Assembly: GCF_000382225.1 (NCBI RefSeq)
Contig: NZ_KB907809.1
Coordinates: 62,001-126,000 of the forward strand
Length of the DNA: 64,000 nucleotides
Direction: 5' to 3'
Source: Hymenobacter aerophilus DSM 13606
GTDB lineage: Bacteria; Bacteroidota; Bacteroidia; Cytophagales; Hymenobacteraceae
Shown here in pieces: positions 18,177 through 29,186 of this stretch. Every line of letters begins with the position of its first letter. Within the stretch, counting starts at the first letter, position 1. Both the position numbers and the translations under genes were made by a program. The notes beneath the pieces were generated by a model, which saw nothing but the letters and a program-made list of their open reading frames with translations, made no database searches and was not told where the DNA came from.

Positions 18177-18962
18177 TTACGCCAGGTTATTCGACGTGGC
18201 CTTGGCCGACAGGAATTCCTGGTTGAGGATGGCAATGTTTTCGAGCGAGATACCCACGGGGCACTCGGCCGCGCACGAGCCGATGTTGGTGCAGGCACCG
18301 AAGCCCTCCTTGTCCATCTGGGCCACCATGTTTTCCACGCGGGTTTTGCGCTCCACGTGGCCCTGGGGCAGCAAGGCCAGCTGGCTCACCTTGGCCGACA
18401 CGAACAGCATGGCCGAAGCATTTTTGCAGGCTGCCACGCAGGCGCCGCAGCCGATGCAGGTAGCCGCCTCAAAGGCGCGGTCCGCAATGTCCTTCGGAAT
18501 CGGAATTTCGTTGGCATCGGGCGTACCGCCGGTGTTGATGCTCACGTAGCCGCCCGCCTGAATGATGCGGTCGAAGGCCGAGCGGTCCACGCTCAGGTCT
18601 TTGTTGATGGGGAAAGCCGAGGCGCGCCAGGGTTCAATGGTGATGGTGTCGCCATCGGAGAACTTGCGCATGTGCAGCTGGCAGGTGGTAGTGCCCTGCT
18701 CGGGGCCGTGGGCCCGGCCGTTGATGAACAGGTTGCACGAGCCGCAGATGCCTTCGCGGCAGTCGTGGTCGAAGGCCACGGGCTCCTGGCCCTGGCGCAG
18801 CAGGTCCTCGTTGAGCACGTCGAGCATCTCCAGAAACGACATATCGGGCGAGATGTCCTTTACCTGGTAATCGACGATGCCCCCCTGGCTGATGCGGTTT
18901 TTCTGCCGCCACACCTTCAGGGTGAGGTTCATGGGTTTGGCGTTGGGGTTACTTCCGGCCAT
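18177..18962 (-). CDS. sdhB: Succinate dehydrogenase/fumarate reductase iron-sulfur subunit
   Basis: SdhB carries electrons from the flavin of SdhA to quinone in the membrane subunit. The 261-residue protein shows the 2Fe-2S ligands C68, C73, C76 and C94 (CREGICGSC...TTTC), the 4Fe-4S motif [11 protein letters not shown], and the 3Fe-4S/4Fe-4S motif [12 protein letters not shown]. It is the last gene of sdhCAB. A second possible start is MNLTLKVW, ten codons further in. A repeat of about 100 bases separates it from sdhA. Confidence 0.95.
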   Translation of the reverse strand: MAGSNPNAKPMNLTLKVWRQKNRISQGGIVDYQVKDISPDMSFLEMLDVLNEDLLRQGQEPVAFDHDCREGICGSCNLFINGRAHGPEQGTTTCQLHMRKFSDGDTITIEPWRASAFPINKDLSVDRSAFDRIIQAGGYVSINTGGTPDANEIPIPKDIADRAFEAATCIGCGACVAACKNASAMLFVSAKVSQLALLPQGHVERKTRVENMVAQMDKEGFGACTNIGSCAAECPVGISLENIAILNQEFLSAKATSNNLA

Positions 18963-19064
18963 TGTTTTATGAGCTTCAAGCTGTCAGCTACAGGCTGCAA
19001 GCTTTTCGTTTTAAAATTGAGACTACCGAACTGCACTTGCAGCTTGCGGCTTATTGCTTGCGGC
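18963..19064. repeat. Inverted repeat of GCTTCAAGCTGCAAGCT words (family E)
   Basis: GAGCTTCAAGCTGTCAGCTA and GGCTGCAAGC lie at 18971-19005, and the complementary words GCAGCTTGCGGC, ATTGCTTGCGGC at 19039-19064. It fills the sdhA-sdhB gap within an operon. A copy of this word set lies inside the TonB-receptor gene at 49911. Confidence 0.65.
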
Positions 19065-20999
<1,935 letters not shown>

Positions 21000-21025
21000 A
21001 AAGGGCAGAATAAGAAGGTGGGAAA

Positions 21026-21796
21026 TTAGCGCAGCGCGTCGGGCGCCTCAGTCAGCGACTGTTCAACGGCCTGCTCGGTGGGCAGGCGGGGCTGATAGGC
21101 GTCGCTGAAGAACATGATAATGGGGATGATGGCGAACAGCGCCGATACTACCACCGCGAAGGCGTAGCCCGTGTAGTAAATGGCGGGCGTGTACTTGGGG
21201 TGCTTCACGCCCAAGGTCTGGAAGCCGCTGCGGAAGCCGTGCCAGAGGTGGTAGCCCAAGGCAATCTGCGCCAGCGCGTACAGCGCCACGTACCACGGAA
21301 TTTTAAACGAGGTGGCCGCTACCGAGTACAGGTCGCCGACCGGGTGGTCGAGGTTGGGCACTTTCACTTCGGCCAGGCCGCCGAAGGCGTCGAAGCGAGA
21401 GCGAATCCAGAAGTTCATCAGGTGCACAATCAGGAAAATGAGCAGCAGCGTACCCAGCAGGGCCATGTTGCGCGAGGCCCACTGCGAGTTCTGCTCGGAG
21501 TGATTCACCACGTAGCCCTGGGCGCCGCGGGCCTTTTTGTTCTTGATGGCTAGGGCCAGACCCTGGTAGATATGCAGGGCAAAGCCCAGCATCAGCACGA
21601 TTTCCATGAACCGGATGATGGGGTTGGTACCCATGAACTCGGCCCAGAAGTTGAAGCTGGCCCCGCCGTCGTGGCGCAGCAGCTGCAGGTTAATCAGCAG
21701 GTGAACCAACAGAAAGGAGCACAGAAACAGGCCGGTAGTGGCCATAATGATTTTGCGGCCGATGCTGCTGGTGAGGGTTTTGGAAATCCAACTCAT
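21026..21796 (-). CDS. sdhC: Succinate dehydrogenase cytochrome b subunit
   Basis: The 256-residue integral membrane protein has five hydrophobic segments (about residues 15-35, 58-80, 112-130, 165-185, 210-232). His residues in [26 protein letters not shown] and GYHLWHG fit the di-haem b558 anchors of single-subunit type SdhC. It receives electrons for menaquinone reduction. It is the first gene of sdhCAB and has a candidate promoter about 40 bases upstream. Confidence 0.93.
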   Translation of the reverse strand: MSWISKTLTSSIGRKIIMATTGLFLCSFLLVHLLINLQLLRHDGGASFNFWAEFMGTNPIIRFMEIVLMLGFALHIYQGLALAIKNKKARGAQGYVVNHSEQNSQWASRNMALLGTLLLIFLIVHLMNFWIRSRFDAFGGLAEVKVPNLDHPVGDLYSVAATSFKIPWYVALYALAQIALGYHLWHGFRSGFQTLGVKHPKYTPAIYYTGYAFAVVVSALFAIIPIIMFFSDAYQPRLPTEQAVEQSLTEAPDALR

Positions 21797-21837
21797 AGAG
21801 AGCTACTAAGTAGGGTGGGGAAGTCGATTATAACGGC

Positions 21838-21868
21838 CAAAGTTAGGCGCCCGGCTAGTAGGAAACAA
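21838..21868 (-). promoter_or_regulatory. Candidate promoter of sdhCAB (TTG-N20-TAACTTTG)
   Basis: On the - strand TTG (21868-21866) is followed after 20 bases by TAACTTTG (21845-21838), an exact TAnnTTTG match. The sdhC ATG begins 41 bases further on, leaving a leader of about 35 bases. Confidence 0.55.
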
Positions 21869-22032
21869 TCTGAATAAAGACGGTGGTCTGGCCGGAATCA
21901 AACGGAAGCCAACTCCGTTAGTATCTTGCTTCGGCCTAACAACCTCCGCTGCCCGGGTTTTGTTAGGTTTCCGCCGGGTTTTTCCGGACCTTTCTATCTG
22001 CCGTTTCTTCGCCGGCCCAGCTGCCCGAATCT

Positions 22033-24879
22033 ATGCGTATCGCTCTACATATCCGCCCGTTGCAGCGTTGGCTGGCGGGGCTGCTTCTTCTGCTAGGCTT
22101 TCTGGCGGCGGCCCCGGCGGCCCGGGCCTCGCACCTGGCCGCCGGCGACATCCAGGCCCGCACCGACCCCAACAACCCCCGGCGCATCTTTTTCACGCTC
22201 TCGCTCTACGTGCGCGTGCCCGGCCCCAACATCGCCGAGGAAAACACGGTCACCATCTTTTTCGGCGACAAAACCTCCCAGCAGAAGATTCCTTTTGTGT
22301 CGCAGACCCGCGTGGCCCCGGAGTATCTGCTGAACGTGTACAAGTTCGAGCACACCTATAACTCCACCGGCATTTTCACGGTGGGTTACGCCAGCGTCAA
22401 CCGGCCGGCAGGGGTGCTCAACATGGCCAACTCGATCAACGAGAGCTTCTATATCTCGACGACGATTCTCATTAACGCCTTCGTGCAGAACACGTCGCCG
22501 AAGCTGCTGGCGCCGGCCATCGACAAAGGCAGCGTCGGGCAGGTGTTTCTGCACAACCCGGCCGCCTACGACGCCGAGGGCGACTCGCTGGCCTACGAGC
22601 TGCTGCCCAGCCAGAAGGCCGGCGACCCGCAGACGGCCATTGCCAACGGCAACCAGCTCAGCCCCAGTATCACTACGGGCTTCACTTTTCCCAACAACCT
22701 GCCCGGCATTGATGCGCGGCAGGTAGCCTACAGCGGCCCGCCGGCCGGGGTGCCGGGCGACAAGGCCATTTTCACCATTGATGCCTTTACCGGGCAGCTG
22801 GTGTGGAATGCGCCGGCCCAGGTGGGCACCTACAACGTGGCCTTCAAGGTGAAGGAGTACCGCCGCACGCCCGGCCGGCCCACCCAGCCCACGCTGCTGA
22901 GCGAAACCATCCGCGACATGCAGATTATCGTGAAGGCAGAAAAGAACCTGCGGCCCGTTATCAATGTGCCGCCCGATATCTGCGTGGTGGCCAACACGGC
23001 CGTGCCCGGCGGCACCATCACGGCCACCGACCCCGACGGCAACCCGGTGCTGCTCGAAGCCTTTACCGGCCTACTGCCCACGCCGGCTTCGTTCCAGCAG
23101 AGCACCAAGGGCCCGCCCGTGGCCCGCGCCCTGTTCCAGTGGACGCCCGACTGCTCCTACATCCGCCGCCAGCCCTATTCCATTCTGTTCAAGGCCACCG
23201 ACGAGCCCACCAACGGCAGCTCGCCCTTAATCGACCAGCGGGCCTGGAATATTACGGTGGTGGGGCCGGCCCCGCAGAACCTGCAGGCCACGCCGCAGGG
23301 CAACGCCATGCTGCTGAACTGGGACAGCTACAGCTGCCAGAACCCGGGGGCGCAGATGCTGATTTTCCGCCGCGAAAATTGCTTTGCCTTCACGCCCACT
23401 ACCTGTGAAACGGGGCTGCCCGCCGGCTCGGGCTACGTGCAGATTGGCTCGGTGGGCGTGGGCACCCGCACTTTCCTCGACGACAACGACGGGGCCGGTC
23501 TGGTGCGGGGCAAAACCTACTCGTACCGCATTTATGTGAAGTTTGCACAGCCCGGCGGGGGCGAAAGCCTGGCTTCCAACGAGGCCTGCGTGAAAGTGGA
23601 GGGCCGCTCGCCGCGCCTGACCAACGTGACGGTGGACAAAACCGATTCGGCCGCCGGCCAGATTACCGTGCGCTGGAACCAGCCGGCGCCGCTGGGCAAC
23701 TTTGCCGAGCCCCGCGGCTACCGCCTCTACCGCGCCACCGGCCTCAACCCGGCCCCGGCCGACTTCCAAAAGGTGTACAGCACAACCAATCTGCGCGACA
23801 CCACCTTCGTGAACACCGGCCTCAACACCACCGACAACGCCTATACTTATCGGCTCGACTTTTTCAGCAAGACCACCATTGCGGCCGATTCGGTGGAGCG
23901 CACCCAGCCGGCCTCAAGTGTGCGGCTGAAGGCCACGCCCAATCCGTTGAACAAAACGATTGGCATCAGCTGGACCTTTAATGTGCCCTGGGACAACAGC
24001 CAGCGTCCGACCACGGTGTACCGGCGCGAGCCGAACGGCGCGTTCCGGCCCGTGGGCAAAGCCAGCAGCACGGCCACCGGCGGCCAGTTCGTGGACGATG
24101 GCAAGGTGCTGCCGCTGGTGCAGGACCGCACGTACTGCTACTACGTGAAGACCAACGGCACCTACGACATCACCCTGCCCGACTCGCTTATCAACCTGAG
24201 CCAGGAGCAGTGCGTGCCGCTGCAGGCCGTGCCCTGCACGCCCATTCTCACGCTCAAGCCCACCAACTGCGACAGTCTGGCCAACCGGCTGTTCGAGCTG
24301 CCCAAAACGCCCATCGAGGGCATGCGGTTTAATAATGTGCTGAGCTGGACGCTGAGCAACCTGCCGACCGAAGATTGCAGCCGCGACATCAAAGAGTACA
24401 TCATCTACTTCGCGCCCAACGACCAGGCCGAATTGAGCGAGCTGGCCCGCGTGCCCGGCACCCAGACCACCTACACGCACACCGATCTGGCCACGGCCGA
24501 GGGCTGCTATGCGGTGCAGGCCGTCGACTCCAAAGGAGCCGTGAGTGCGCTCAGCAACAAGGAGTGCAAGGACAACTGCCTGCTGTTCCTGCTGCCCAAC
24601 ATCTTCACGCCCAACAGCGACGGCAAGAACGACACGTTCCGGCCCAAGGTGTTCAGCCCGATTGAGCGCACGTCGGTTAAGATTTACAACCGCTGGGGTA
24701 AGAAGGTGTACGAAGGCGACCAGGACCCGCTCATCAACTGGAACGGCGGCGGCACGGGCGAAGGCAACTCCAACGGCAAGGTGTCGGATGGCATGTACTT
24801 CTACCAGGCCGAGGTAACGTTCAAGGATGCCCGGCGCACCACCCGCACTTTCAAAGGCTGGGTGCAGATAAACCGCTAA
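22033..24879 (+). CDS. Large secreted protein with gliding-motility-associated C-terminal domain
   Basis: The 948-residue protein has a signal peptide (about residues 1-33, ending ARAS). The N-terminal part includes a beta-rich PKD/cadherin-like region, and fibronectin type III-like repeats follow from about residue 415 (PQNLQATPQGNAMLLNWDSY) and again near 535 and 640. The last 95 residues carry the CHU_C/TIGR04131 signature: FTPNSDGKNDTFRP, IYNRWGKKVYE, DGMYFYQ. This domain marks T9SS-exported surface proteins of Bacteroidota. Adhesion or matrix binding is likely but not shown. It diverges from sdhC across a 236-base gap and ends at a clear terminator. Confidence 0.88.
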   Translation: MRIALHIRPLQRWLAGLLLLLGFLAAAPAARASHLAAGDIQARTDPNNPRRIFFTLSLYVRVPGPNIAEENTVTIFFGDKTSQQKIPFVSQTRVAPEYLLNVYKFEHTYNSTGIFTVGYASVNRPAGVLNMANSINESFYISTTILINAFVQNTSPKLLAPAIDKGSVGQVFLHNPAAYDAEGDSLAYELLPSQKAGDPQTAIANGNQLSPSITTGFTFPNNLPGIDARQVAYSGPPAGVPGDKAIFTIDAFTGQLVWNAPAQVGTYNVAFKVKEYRRTPGRPTQPTLLSETIRDMQIIVKAEKNLRPVINVPPDICVVANTAVPGGTITATDPDGNPVLLEAFTGLLPTPASFQQSTKGPPVARALFQWTPDCSYIRRQPYSILFKATDEPTNGSSPLIDQRAWNITVVGPAPQNLQATPQGNAMLLNWDSYSCQNPGAQMLIFRRENCFAFTPTTCETGLPAGSGYVQIGSVGVGTRTFLDDNDGAGLVRGKTYSYRIYVKFAQPGGGESLASNEACVKVEGRSPRLTNVTVDKTDSAAGQITVRWNQPAPLGNFAEPRGYRLYRATGLNPAPADFQKVYSTTNLRDTTFVNTGLNTTDNAYTYRLDFFSKTTIAADSVERTQPASSVRLKATPNPLNKTIGISWTFNVPWDNSQRPTTVYRREPNGAFRPVGKASSTATGGQFVDDGKVLPLVQDRTYCYYVKTNGTYDITLPDSLINLSQEQCVPLQAVPCTPILTLKPTNCDSLANRLFELPKTPIEGMRFNNVLSWTLSNLPTEDCSRDIKEYIIYFAPNDQAELSELARVPGTQTTYTHTDLATAEGCYAVQAVDSKGAVSALSNKECKDNCLLFLLPNIFTPNSDGKNDTFRPKVFSPIERTSVKIYNRWGKKVYEGDQDPLINWNGGGTGEGNSNGKVSDGMYFYQAEVTFKDARRTTRTFKGWVQINR

Positions 24880-24904
24880 CCATAGCGAACTTCAGTCAAC
24901 TGAG

Positions 24905-24940
24905 AAGCCGGGTTTCCTTGCATAGGAGCCCGGCTTTTTT
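24905..24940 (+). terminator. Intrinsic terminator
   Basis: Stem AAGCCGGG/CCCGGCTT with a loop of about 16 bases is followed by a T-run, 25 bases after the stop of the CHU_C protein gene. A similar sequence (AGCCGGGCTTTTTTG) ends the gene at 62149. Confidence 0.85.
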
Positions 24941-25085
24941 GGGGGCAGGCCGAACCAGGTTTGGTGGGGCGGTGCTTTCCGGTCCGGCATTTTTATGCAG
25001 CTTGCGGCCGTAATCTTCCCGCCTGCCCCGGCGGCGCTTCCACCCGGAGGCTGCCGTGGGGCTTATTCTGACATTTCTGACACGT

Positions 25086-25976
25086 ATGAAAGCAGTTATT
25101 TTCCCCGGCCAGGGCAGCCAGTTCAGCGGTATGGGCCGCGAGCTGTACGAGCAGCACCCCGAAGCCAAGCGCCTCATGGACCAGGCCAACGACATCCTGG
25201 GTTTCTCGCTGACCGACGTAATGTTCACCGGCTCCGACGAGGAGCTGCGCCGCACCGACGTAACGCAGCCGGCCATTTTCCTGCACTCGGTGGCGCTGGT
25301 GGCCGTGCTGCCCGATTTCCGGCCCGATATGGTGGCCGGCCACTCGCTGGGCGAGTTTTCGGCGCTGGTGGCGGCTAAAGTGCTGCGCTTCGAGGACGCG
25401 CTGCAACTGGTAGCCCAGCGCGCCCGCGCCATGCAGGCCGCCTGCCAAGAGCAGCCCGGCACCATGGCCGCCATTTTGGCTCTTGATGATGACACCACGG
25501 CCCGCATCTGCCAGGAAATTACGGCCGGTGGCAACATAGTGGTGGCTGCCAACTACAACTGCCCCGGCCAGCTGGTGGTGTCGGGCTCACAGCGCGGCAT
25601 CGAGCTGGCCTGCGAGCAGCTGAAGGCCGCCGGGGCCAAGCGCGCCCTGCCGCTGCCCGTGGGTGGCGCCTTCCACTCGCCGCTGATGCAGTCGGCCGAG
25701 GCGGCGCTGGCCGAGGCCATTGCCAAAACCAGCTTCGCGGCCGGCATCTGCCCCGTGTACCAGAACGTGGACGCCGCCCCGCACACCGACCCCGACGAAA
25801 TCCGCGAAAACCTCGTGCGCCAGCTCACCGCCCCCGTCCGCTGGACCCAGAGCGTGCAGCGCATGGTGCACGACGGCGCCACCGAGTTCGTGGAGTGCGG
25901 CCCCGGCAAAGTGCTCCAGGGCCTCGTGAAAAAGATTGCGCCCGAGGTAACGGCGCAGTCGGCAACGGTGGCGTAG
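25086..25976 (+). CDS. fabD: Malonyl-CoA:ACP transacylase FabD
   Basis: FabD transfers malonyl from CoA to acyl carrier protein in fatty acid synthesis. The 296-residue product from the ATG at 25086 starts MKAVIFPGQGSQFSGMG, the family N-terminus, so the upstream in-frame start at 25056 is rejected. The nucleophile is S87 in GHSLGEFSALV and the catalytic His is H197 in GGAFHSPLM. FVECGPGKVLQGLVKKI closes the protein. It stands alone here, not in a fab cluster. Confidence 0.95.
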   Translation: MKAVIFPGQGSQFSGMGRELYEQHPEAKRLMDQANDILGFSLTDVMFTGSDEELRRTDVTQPAIFLHSVALVAVLPDFRPDMVAGHSLGEFSALVAAKVLRFEDALQLVAQRARAMQAACQEQPGTMAAILALDDDTTARICQEITAGGNIVVAANYNCPGQLVVSGSQRGIELACEQLKAAGAKRALPLPVGGAFHSPLMQSAEAALAEAIAKTSFAAGICPVYQNVDAAPHTDPDEIRENLVRQLTAPVRWTQSVQRMVHDGATEFVECGPGKVLQGLVKKIAPEVTAQSATVA

Positions 25977-25978
25977 CG

Positions 25979-26084
25979 TTTCCCGCAGAGGGGCGCAGAG
26001 GTTAAACCGCAGAGGTCCGCAGAGCCGTTCTTGAACAGCTCTGCGGACCTCTGCGGTTTAACCTCTGCGCCCCTCTGCGGGAAA
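25979..26084. repeat. Perfect 47-bp inverted repeat (family F)
   Basis: Bases 25979-26025 are the exact reverse complement of 26038-26084, with a 12-base loop that itself contains GTTC/GAAC. The arm is built from CCGCAGAGG-type words (CAGAGGGGCGCAGAGG). It occupies the entire gap between the convergent fabD and folK genes and abuts the folK stop codon. Confidence 0.95.
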
Positions 26085-26564
26085 TCAAATCCGAGTCACA
26101 GCCAGCGTATCCCCACACTCGGCCAGCAGTTCTGCCATAGTGCGCCGGAGCCCCGGATGCACCACGGCCGCCGCAATTTCGGCCAGCGGCAGCAGGGCGA
26201 AGCGGCGTTCCGGCAAGCGTGGGTGGGGCAGTTGCAGCGTGGGCGTATCGAGCACTAAATCGTCGTAGAGCAGCATGTCCACGTCGAGGGTGCGGGCACC
26301 CCAGCGCACCAGCCGCTGCCGGCCCGCGTGCTGCTCGGCGGCCTGGCAGGCGGCCAGCAGCTGGGCAGGGGAGAGGCTGGTTTGCAGCGCCAGCGCCTGG
26401 TTGAGGAAGGCTGGCTGCTCGGTCAGGCCCCAGGCGGCCGTTTCGTAGAGGCCCGAGGCGGCTGTTACCGGGCCGGCCGTGCGGCCTAGCTCCGCCACGG
26501 CGGCCTGCAGCGTGGCGGCCCGGTTGCCGAGGTTGGAGCCCAGCAGGAGGTAAGCGGTGCTCAA
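26085..26564 (-). CDS. folK: 2-amino-4-hydroxy-6-hydroxymethyldihydropteridine diphosphokinase FolK
   Basis: HPPK pyrophosphorylates 6-hydroxymethyl-dihydropterin in folate synthesis. The 159-residue length and motifs fit: LLLGSNLGNR at the N-terminus, RWGARTLDVDMLLYDD (with the Mg-binding Asp pair) and HPRLPERRFALLPL. The start is a TTG at 26564. No ATG or GTG is available between it and the preceding stop, and LLLGSNLGNR begins six codons later. It follows the alpha/beta hydrolase gene by 3 bases, so translation is likely coupled. Confidence 0.92.
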   Translation of the reverse strand: MSTAYLLLGSNLGNRAATLQAAVAELGRTAGPVTAASGLYETAAWGLTEQPAFLNQALALQTSLSPAQLLAACQAAEQHAGRQRLVRWGARTLDVDMLLYDDLVLDTPTLQLPHPRLPERRFALLPLAEIAAAVVHPGLRRTMAELLAECGDTLAVTRI

Positions 26565-26567
26565 TGG

Positions 26568-27449
26568 TTAACGCTTCAGATTGGATTCAAAGAACTCCAC
26601 CGTGGCTTCGGCCGCCTGTCGGGCTTGCTCGGGCAGCTCGGCCGACTGCCAGGGGTGGGCGCCGCCGAAGTTGTGGGTGGCGCCGGGCAGCACACGCAGT
26701 TCGGCGGCGGGCTGCCACTCGTGCAGCTGGTGGGCGCGGGCCAGCGGCACGGTTTCGTCCTGGTCGCCGTGCACGATGAGCACGGGCCGGCTGCCGAGGC
26801 GCTGGCGCAGGTTCTGCTCGATGTCGAGGCGGTCCTGGTTCTGGTAGTAGTTCTCCACGAGCTGGTAGTAGAGCGGCAGCTGTTGTTTGGTGCGCGAGTT
26901 TTCCACGTGCAGCACACCCTTCTGCTGCCAGTCGGCCATCTGCTGCTCGGTCCAGCCGGGGTTCACCTGGCTGATGGCGGCCCAGGTGGCCACGGCCCGC
27001 ACGCGTGCGTCTTCGGCCGCTTTCAGCAGCACCAGCCCGCCGCCCCGGCTGTGGCCGATGAGGGCCAGCCGGGCCAGGTCCATGTCGGCGGCCGGAATGC
27101 CCGTGGCGCCCGGCGTCTGCAGGGCATCAAATAATGCGCCCACATCATCCAGCTCGATGCTGAAGTTGTTGCGGCCGAAGGCTTCGAGGTCCTCTAAATC
27201 GCCCGAGCCGCCCACTACCACGCCATTGTGCGAGAGGTTGAGCTTCACGAACACAAAGCCCCGGCGGGCGAACCAATCGGCCAGCACGTTGAAATGGCCC
27301 CAGTCCTTGAACCCCTTAAAGCCGTGCACAAACACCACCACCGGCTTGGCTTGGCCATCGGCCACGAAATGCGCATCGGCGGCAAACGGACGGTTGTGGG
27401 TGGGGTTAGTCAGCTGAAAATCGACGATAGTAGGCTGGGGCGTAGGCAT
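26568..27449 (-). CDS. Alpha/beta hydrolase (dienelactone hydrolase or acyl-peptidase-like)
   Basis: From the ATG at 27449 the protein has 293 residues and no signal peptide, so it is probably cytoplasmic. The fold is shown by VFVHGFKGFKDWGHF (oxyanion loop), the nucleophile elbow GHSRGGG, a late acid in VHGDQDETVP and the catalytic His in PGATHNFGG. The substrate is unknown. A longer frame would begin inside the adjacent inverted repeat and encode VLRAAQDD, which is repeat-derived and rejected. It forms a tight pair with folK. Confidence 0.85.
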   Translation of the reverse strand: MPTPQPTIVDFQLTNPTHNRPFAADAHFVADGQAKPVVVFVHGFKGFKDWGHFNVLADWFARRGFVFVKLNLSHNGVVVGGSGDLEDLEAFGRNNFSIELDDVGALFDALQTPGATGIPAADMDLARLALIGHSRGGGLVLLKAAEDARVRAVATWAAISQVNPGWTEQQMADWQQKGVLHVENSRTKQQLPLYYQLVENYYQNQDRLDIEQNLRQRLGSRPVLIVHGDQDETVPLARAHQLHEWQPAAELRVLPGATHNFGGAHPWQSAELPEQARQAAEATVEFFESNLKR

Positions 27450-27486
27450 GTTGGGCTGATGATGATGGGCTGATAGGGCAAATATA

Positions 27487-27587
27487 CTGTCATCCTGAGC
27501 GGCGCGAAGGACCTTATAACAGTAGCACAGATATAGCAACGATTGGTGCTACCGCAAGAAGGTCCTTCGCTGCGCTCAGGATGACAG
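27487..27587. repeat. 29-bp inverted repeat (family G, copy 1)
   Basis: Arms 27487-27515 (CTGTCATCCTGAGCGGCGCG...) and 27559-27587 pair at 27 of 29 positions. The inner segment has its own GTAGCAC/GTGCTAC pair. It lies in the divergent gap between the hydrolase and the polyprenyl synthase, so terminator function alone cannot explain it. Confidence 0.9.
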
Positions 27588-27673
27588 GCGGACTCATTCC
27601 CTAACTCCCTCATTCACGCATTTACTGCCCCCTCCGCCTTTTCCCGTATCATTGCAGTGCCCAAACCCGCCGC

Positions 27674-28654
27674 ATGACCAATTCGCTGGACCAGATACAG
27701 GCTCCGATTGCCCTGGAGATGGTGGAATTCGAAAAGAAATTCCGCCAGTCGATGCAGAGCAGGCAACTGCTGCTCGACAAAATCATGGGCTACATCATCA
27801 AGCGCAAGGGCAAGCAGATCCGGCCGATGTTCGTGTTTTTCACGGCCAAAATCTGCGGCGGCGACCCGCTGCCCGAAGCCACCTTCCGCGGCGCGGCCCT
27901 GATTGAGCTGCTGCACACGGCCACCCTGGTGCACGACGACGTGGTGGACGAAAGCAACTACCGCCGCGGCTTTTTCTCCATCAACGCCCTCTGGAAGAAC
28001 AAGATAGCCGTGCTGGTGGGCGATTACCTGCTGAGCAAGGGCCTGCTGCTGAGCCTGGAAAACGACGATTACGAGCTGCTCAAAATCGTGAGCAACGCCG
28101 TGCGCGAGTTGAGCGAGGGCGAACTGCTGCAGATTGAAAAGGCCCGCCGCCTCGACATCACCGAGGATGTGTACTTCGACATCATCCGGCAGAAAACGGC
28201 CTCGCTCATTGCCTCCTGCTGCGCCGTGGGCGCCTCCTCGGCCGGCGCCGACCGCGAAACGGTGGAGCGGGCCCGGCTGTTCGGCGAGAAGGTGGGCATG
28301 GCCTTCCAGATCAAGGACGACCTGTTCGACTACGGCACGGCCGAAATCGGCAAGCCGGTGGGCATCGATATCAAGGAGAAAAAGATGACCCTGCCGCTCA
28401 TCTACGCCCTGCAGCAGGCCGACTGGCTCACCAAGCGCCGCGTCATCTTCAACGTGAAAAACAACGACGGCCGCCGCGACCGGGTGCAGCAGGTGATTGA
28501 GTTCGTAAAGCAGTCGGGCGGCCTCGACTACGCCATTGCCGTGATGGAGCGCTACCGCGACGAGGCCCTGGCCGTACTGCGCACTTTCCCCGAATCGGCC
28601 TCGCGCACCTCGCTCGAACAACTCATCAACTACACCATCGAACGAAATCACTGA
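27674..28654 (+). CDS. Polyprenyl (all-trans) diphosphate synthase
   Basis: The 326-residue protein carries both Asp-rich motifs of trans-isoprenyl synthases: DDVVD at 88-92 and DDLFD at 215-219, plus KGKQIRPMF with the substrate-binding Arg. It elongates allylic diphosphates with isopentenyl diphosphate in the cytoplasm. It is most similar in pattern to the octaprenyl/solanesyl class, so it probably makes the menaquinone side chain, which would suit the menaquinone-type Sdh here. Chain length is inferred. The last codons overlap a family C repeat arm. Confidence 0.9.
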   Translation: MTNSLDQIQAPIALEMVEFEKKFRQSMQSRQLLLDKIMGYIIKRKGKQIRPMFVFFTAKICGGDPLPEATFRGAALIELLHTATLVHDDVVDESNYRRGFFSINALWKNKIAVLVGDYLLSKGLLLSLENDDYELLKIVSNAVRELSEGELLQIEKARRLDITEDVYFDIIRQKTASLIASCCAVGASSAGADRETVERARLFGEKVGMAFQIKDDLFDYGTAEIGKPVGIDIKEKKMTLPLIYALQQADWLTKRRVIFNVKNNDGRRDRVQQVIEFVKQSGGLDYAIAVMERYRDEALAVLRTFPESASRTSLEQLINYTIERNH

Positions 28655-28819
28655 TTCACGCTGATTATTCGTGATTTCGCTGATTTTTATCGGTGTATTC
28701 GTCGTAATAGAAAAAGCCACTGCTACCTGGTAGCAGTGGCTTTTTCTATTACTCTAGTACAGTGCGTAAGCGCGCACAGAATCGGTGTAATAACGACTAA
28801 TCAGCGTGAATCAGTGATT
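28646..28819. repeat. 22-bp outer inverted repeat enclosing a terminator (family C)
   Basis: Bases 28646-28667 (AATCACTGATTCACGCTGAT...) are the exact reverse complement of 28798-28819. The arms overlap the 3' ends of both convergent genes. They include the stop region of the polyprenyl synthase and reach the stop of the zinc-ribbon gene. A separate perfect hairpin sits in the middle. Confidence 0.88.
28704..28752. terminator. Bidirectional intrinsic terminator
   Basis: A 23-bp perfect stem with a 3-base loop carries AAAAAGCC on one side and GGCTTTTT on the other. It serves the convergent polyprenyl synthase and zinc-ribbon genes and lies inside the family C repeat. Confidence 0.9.
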
Positions 28820-29115
28820 TAGTGCTGCACCTGGTAGTACACCTGCTCGGGGTCGACTTCCGATACCTCGAAGCGCACGCCTTTGGGGCTGCTCTTGACG
28901 GTAATTTCGTGGGTCATTTCGCAGGTGGGGCACTGCAGCTGCTCGGTTTCGTACTGGCCGTCGTCGGGCATGGTGGCGAAGTGCTCGGCGGCGGGCACAC
29001 CGATAGAGGCCGTGAAAACTTCCTTGTGGCACTTATTGCACTCAAACTTAAGGCCTACGGTGTGGCCCTGAAGCTCATCGACGGGGGCGGGGGTACTCTT
29101 CTGCTGAATCCACAT
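28819..29115 (-). CDS. Small zinc-ribbon-like protein of unknown function
   Basis: The 98-residue product starts MWIQQKSTPAP at the ATG 29115. A longer frame from 29244 runs through a palindrome and is rejected. Two CxxC pairs, CNKC (about residues 26-29) and CPTC (about 62-65), form a probable single zinc ribbon. The spacing and the short length suggest a stand-alone metal-binding or regulatory protein. I recognise no family. It converges on the polyprenyl synthase gene. Confidence 0.65.
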   Translation of the reverse strand: MWIQQKSTPAPVDELQGHTVGLKFECNKCHKEVFTASIGVPAAEHFATMPDDGQYETEQLQCPTCEMTHEITVKSSPKGVRFEVSEVDPEQVYYQVQH

Positions 29116-29186
29116 AAACAAAGCGGGTTTGGTTGGTAGAGGGATGGGGAAAGGGAAACTAGGGCCGCAGCCCTGCCCGGTGTACG

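Noticed and set aside
27450..27539. N-terminal extension of the alpha/beta hydrolase
   Set aside because: The extra residues come from the family G palindrome (VLRAAQDD). The natural start is the ATG at 27449.
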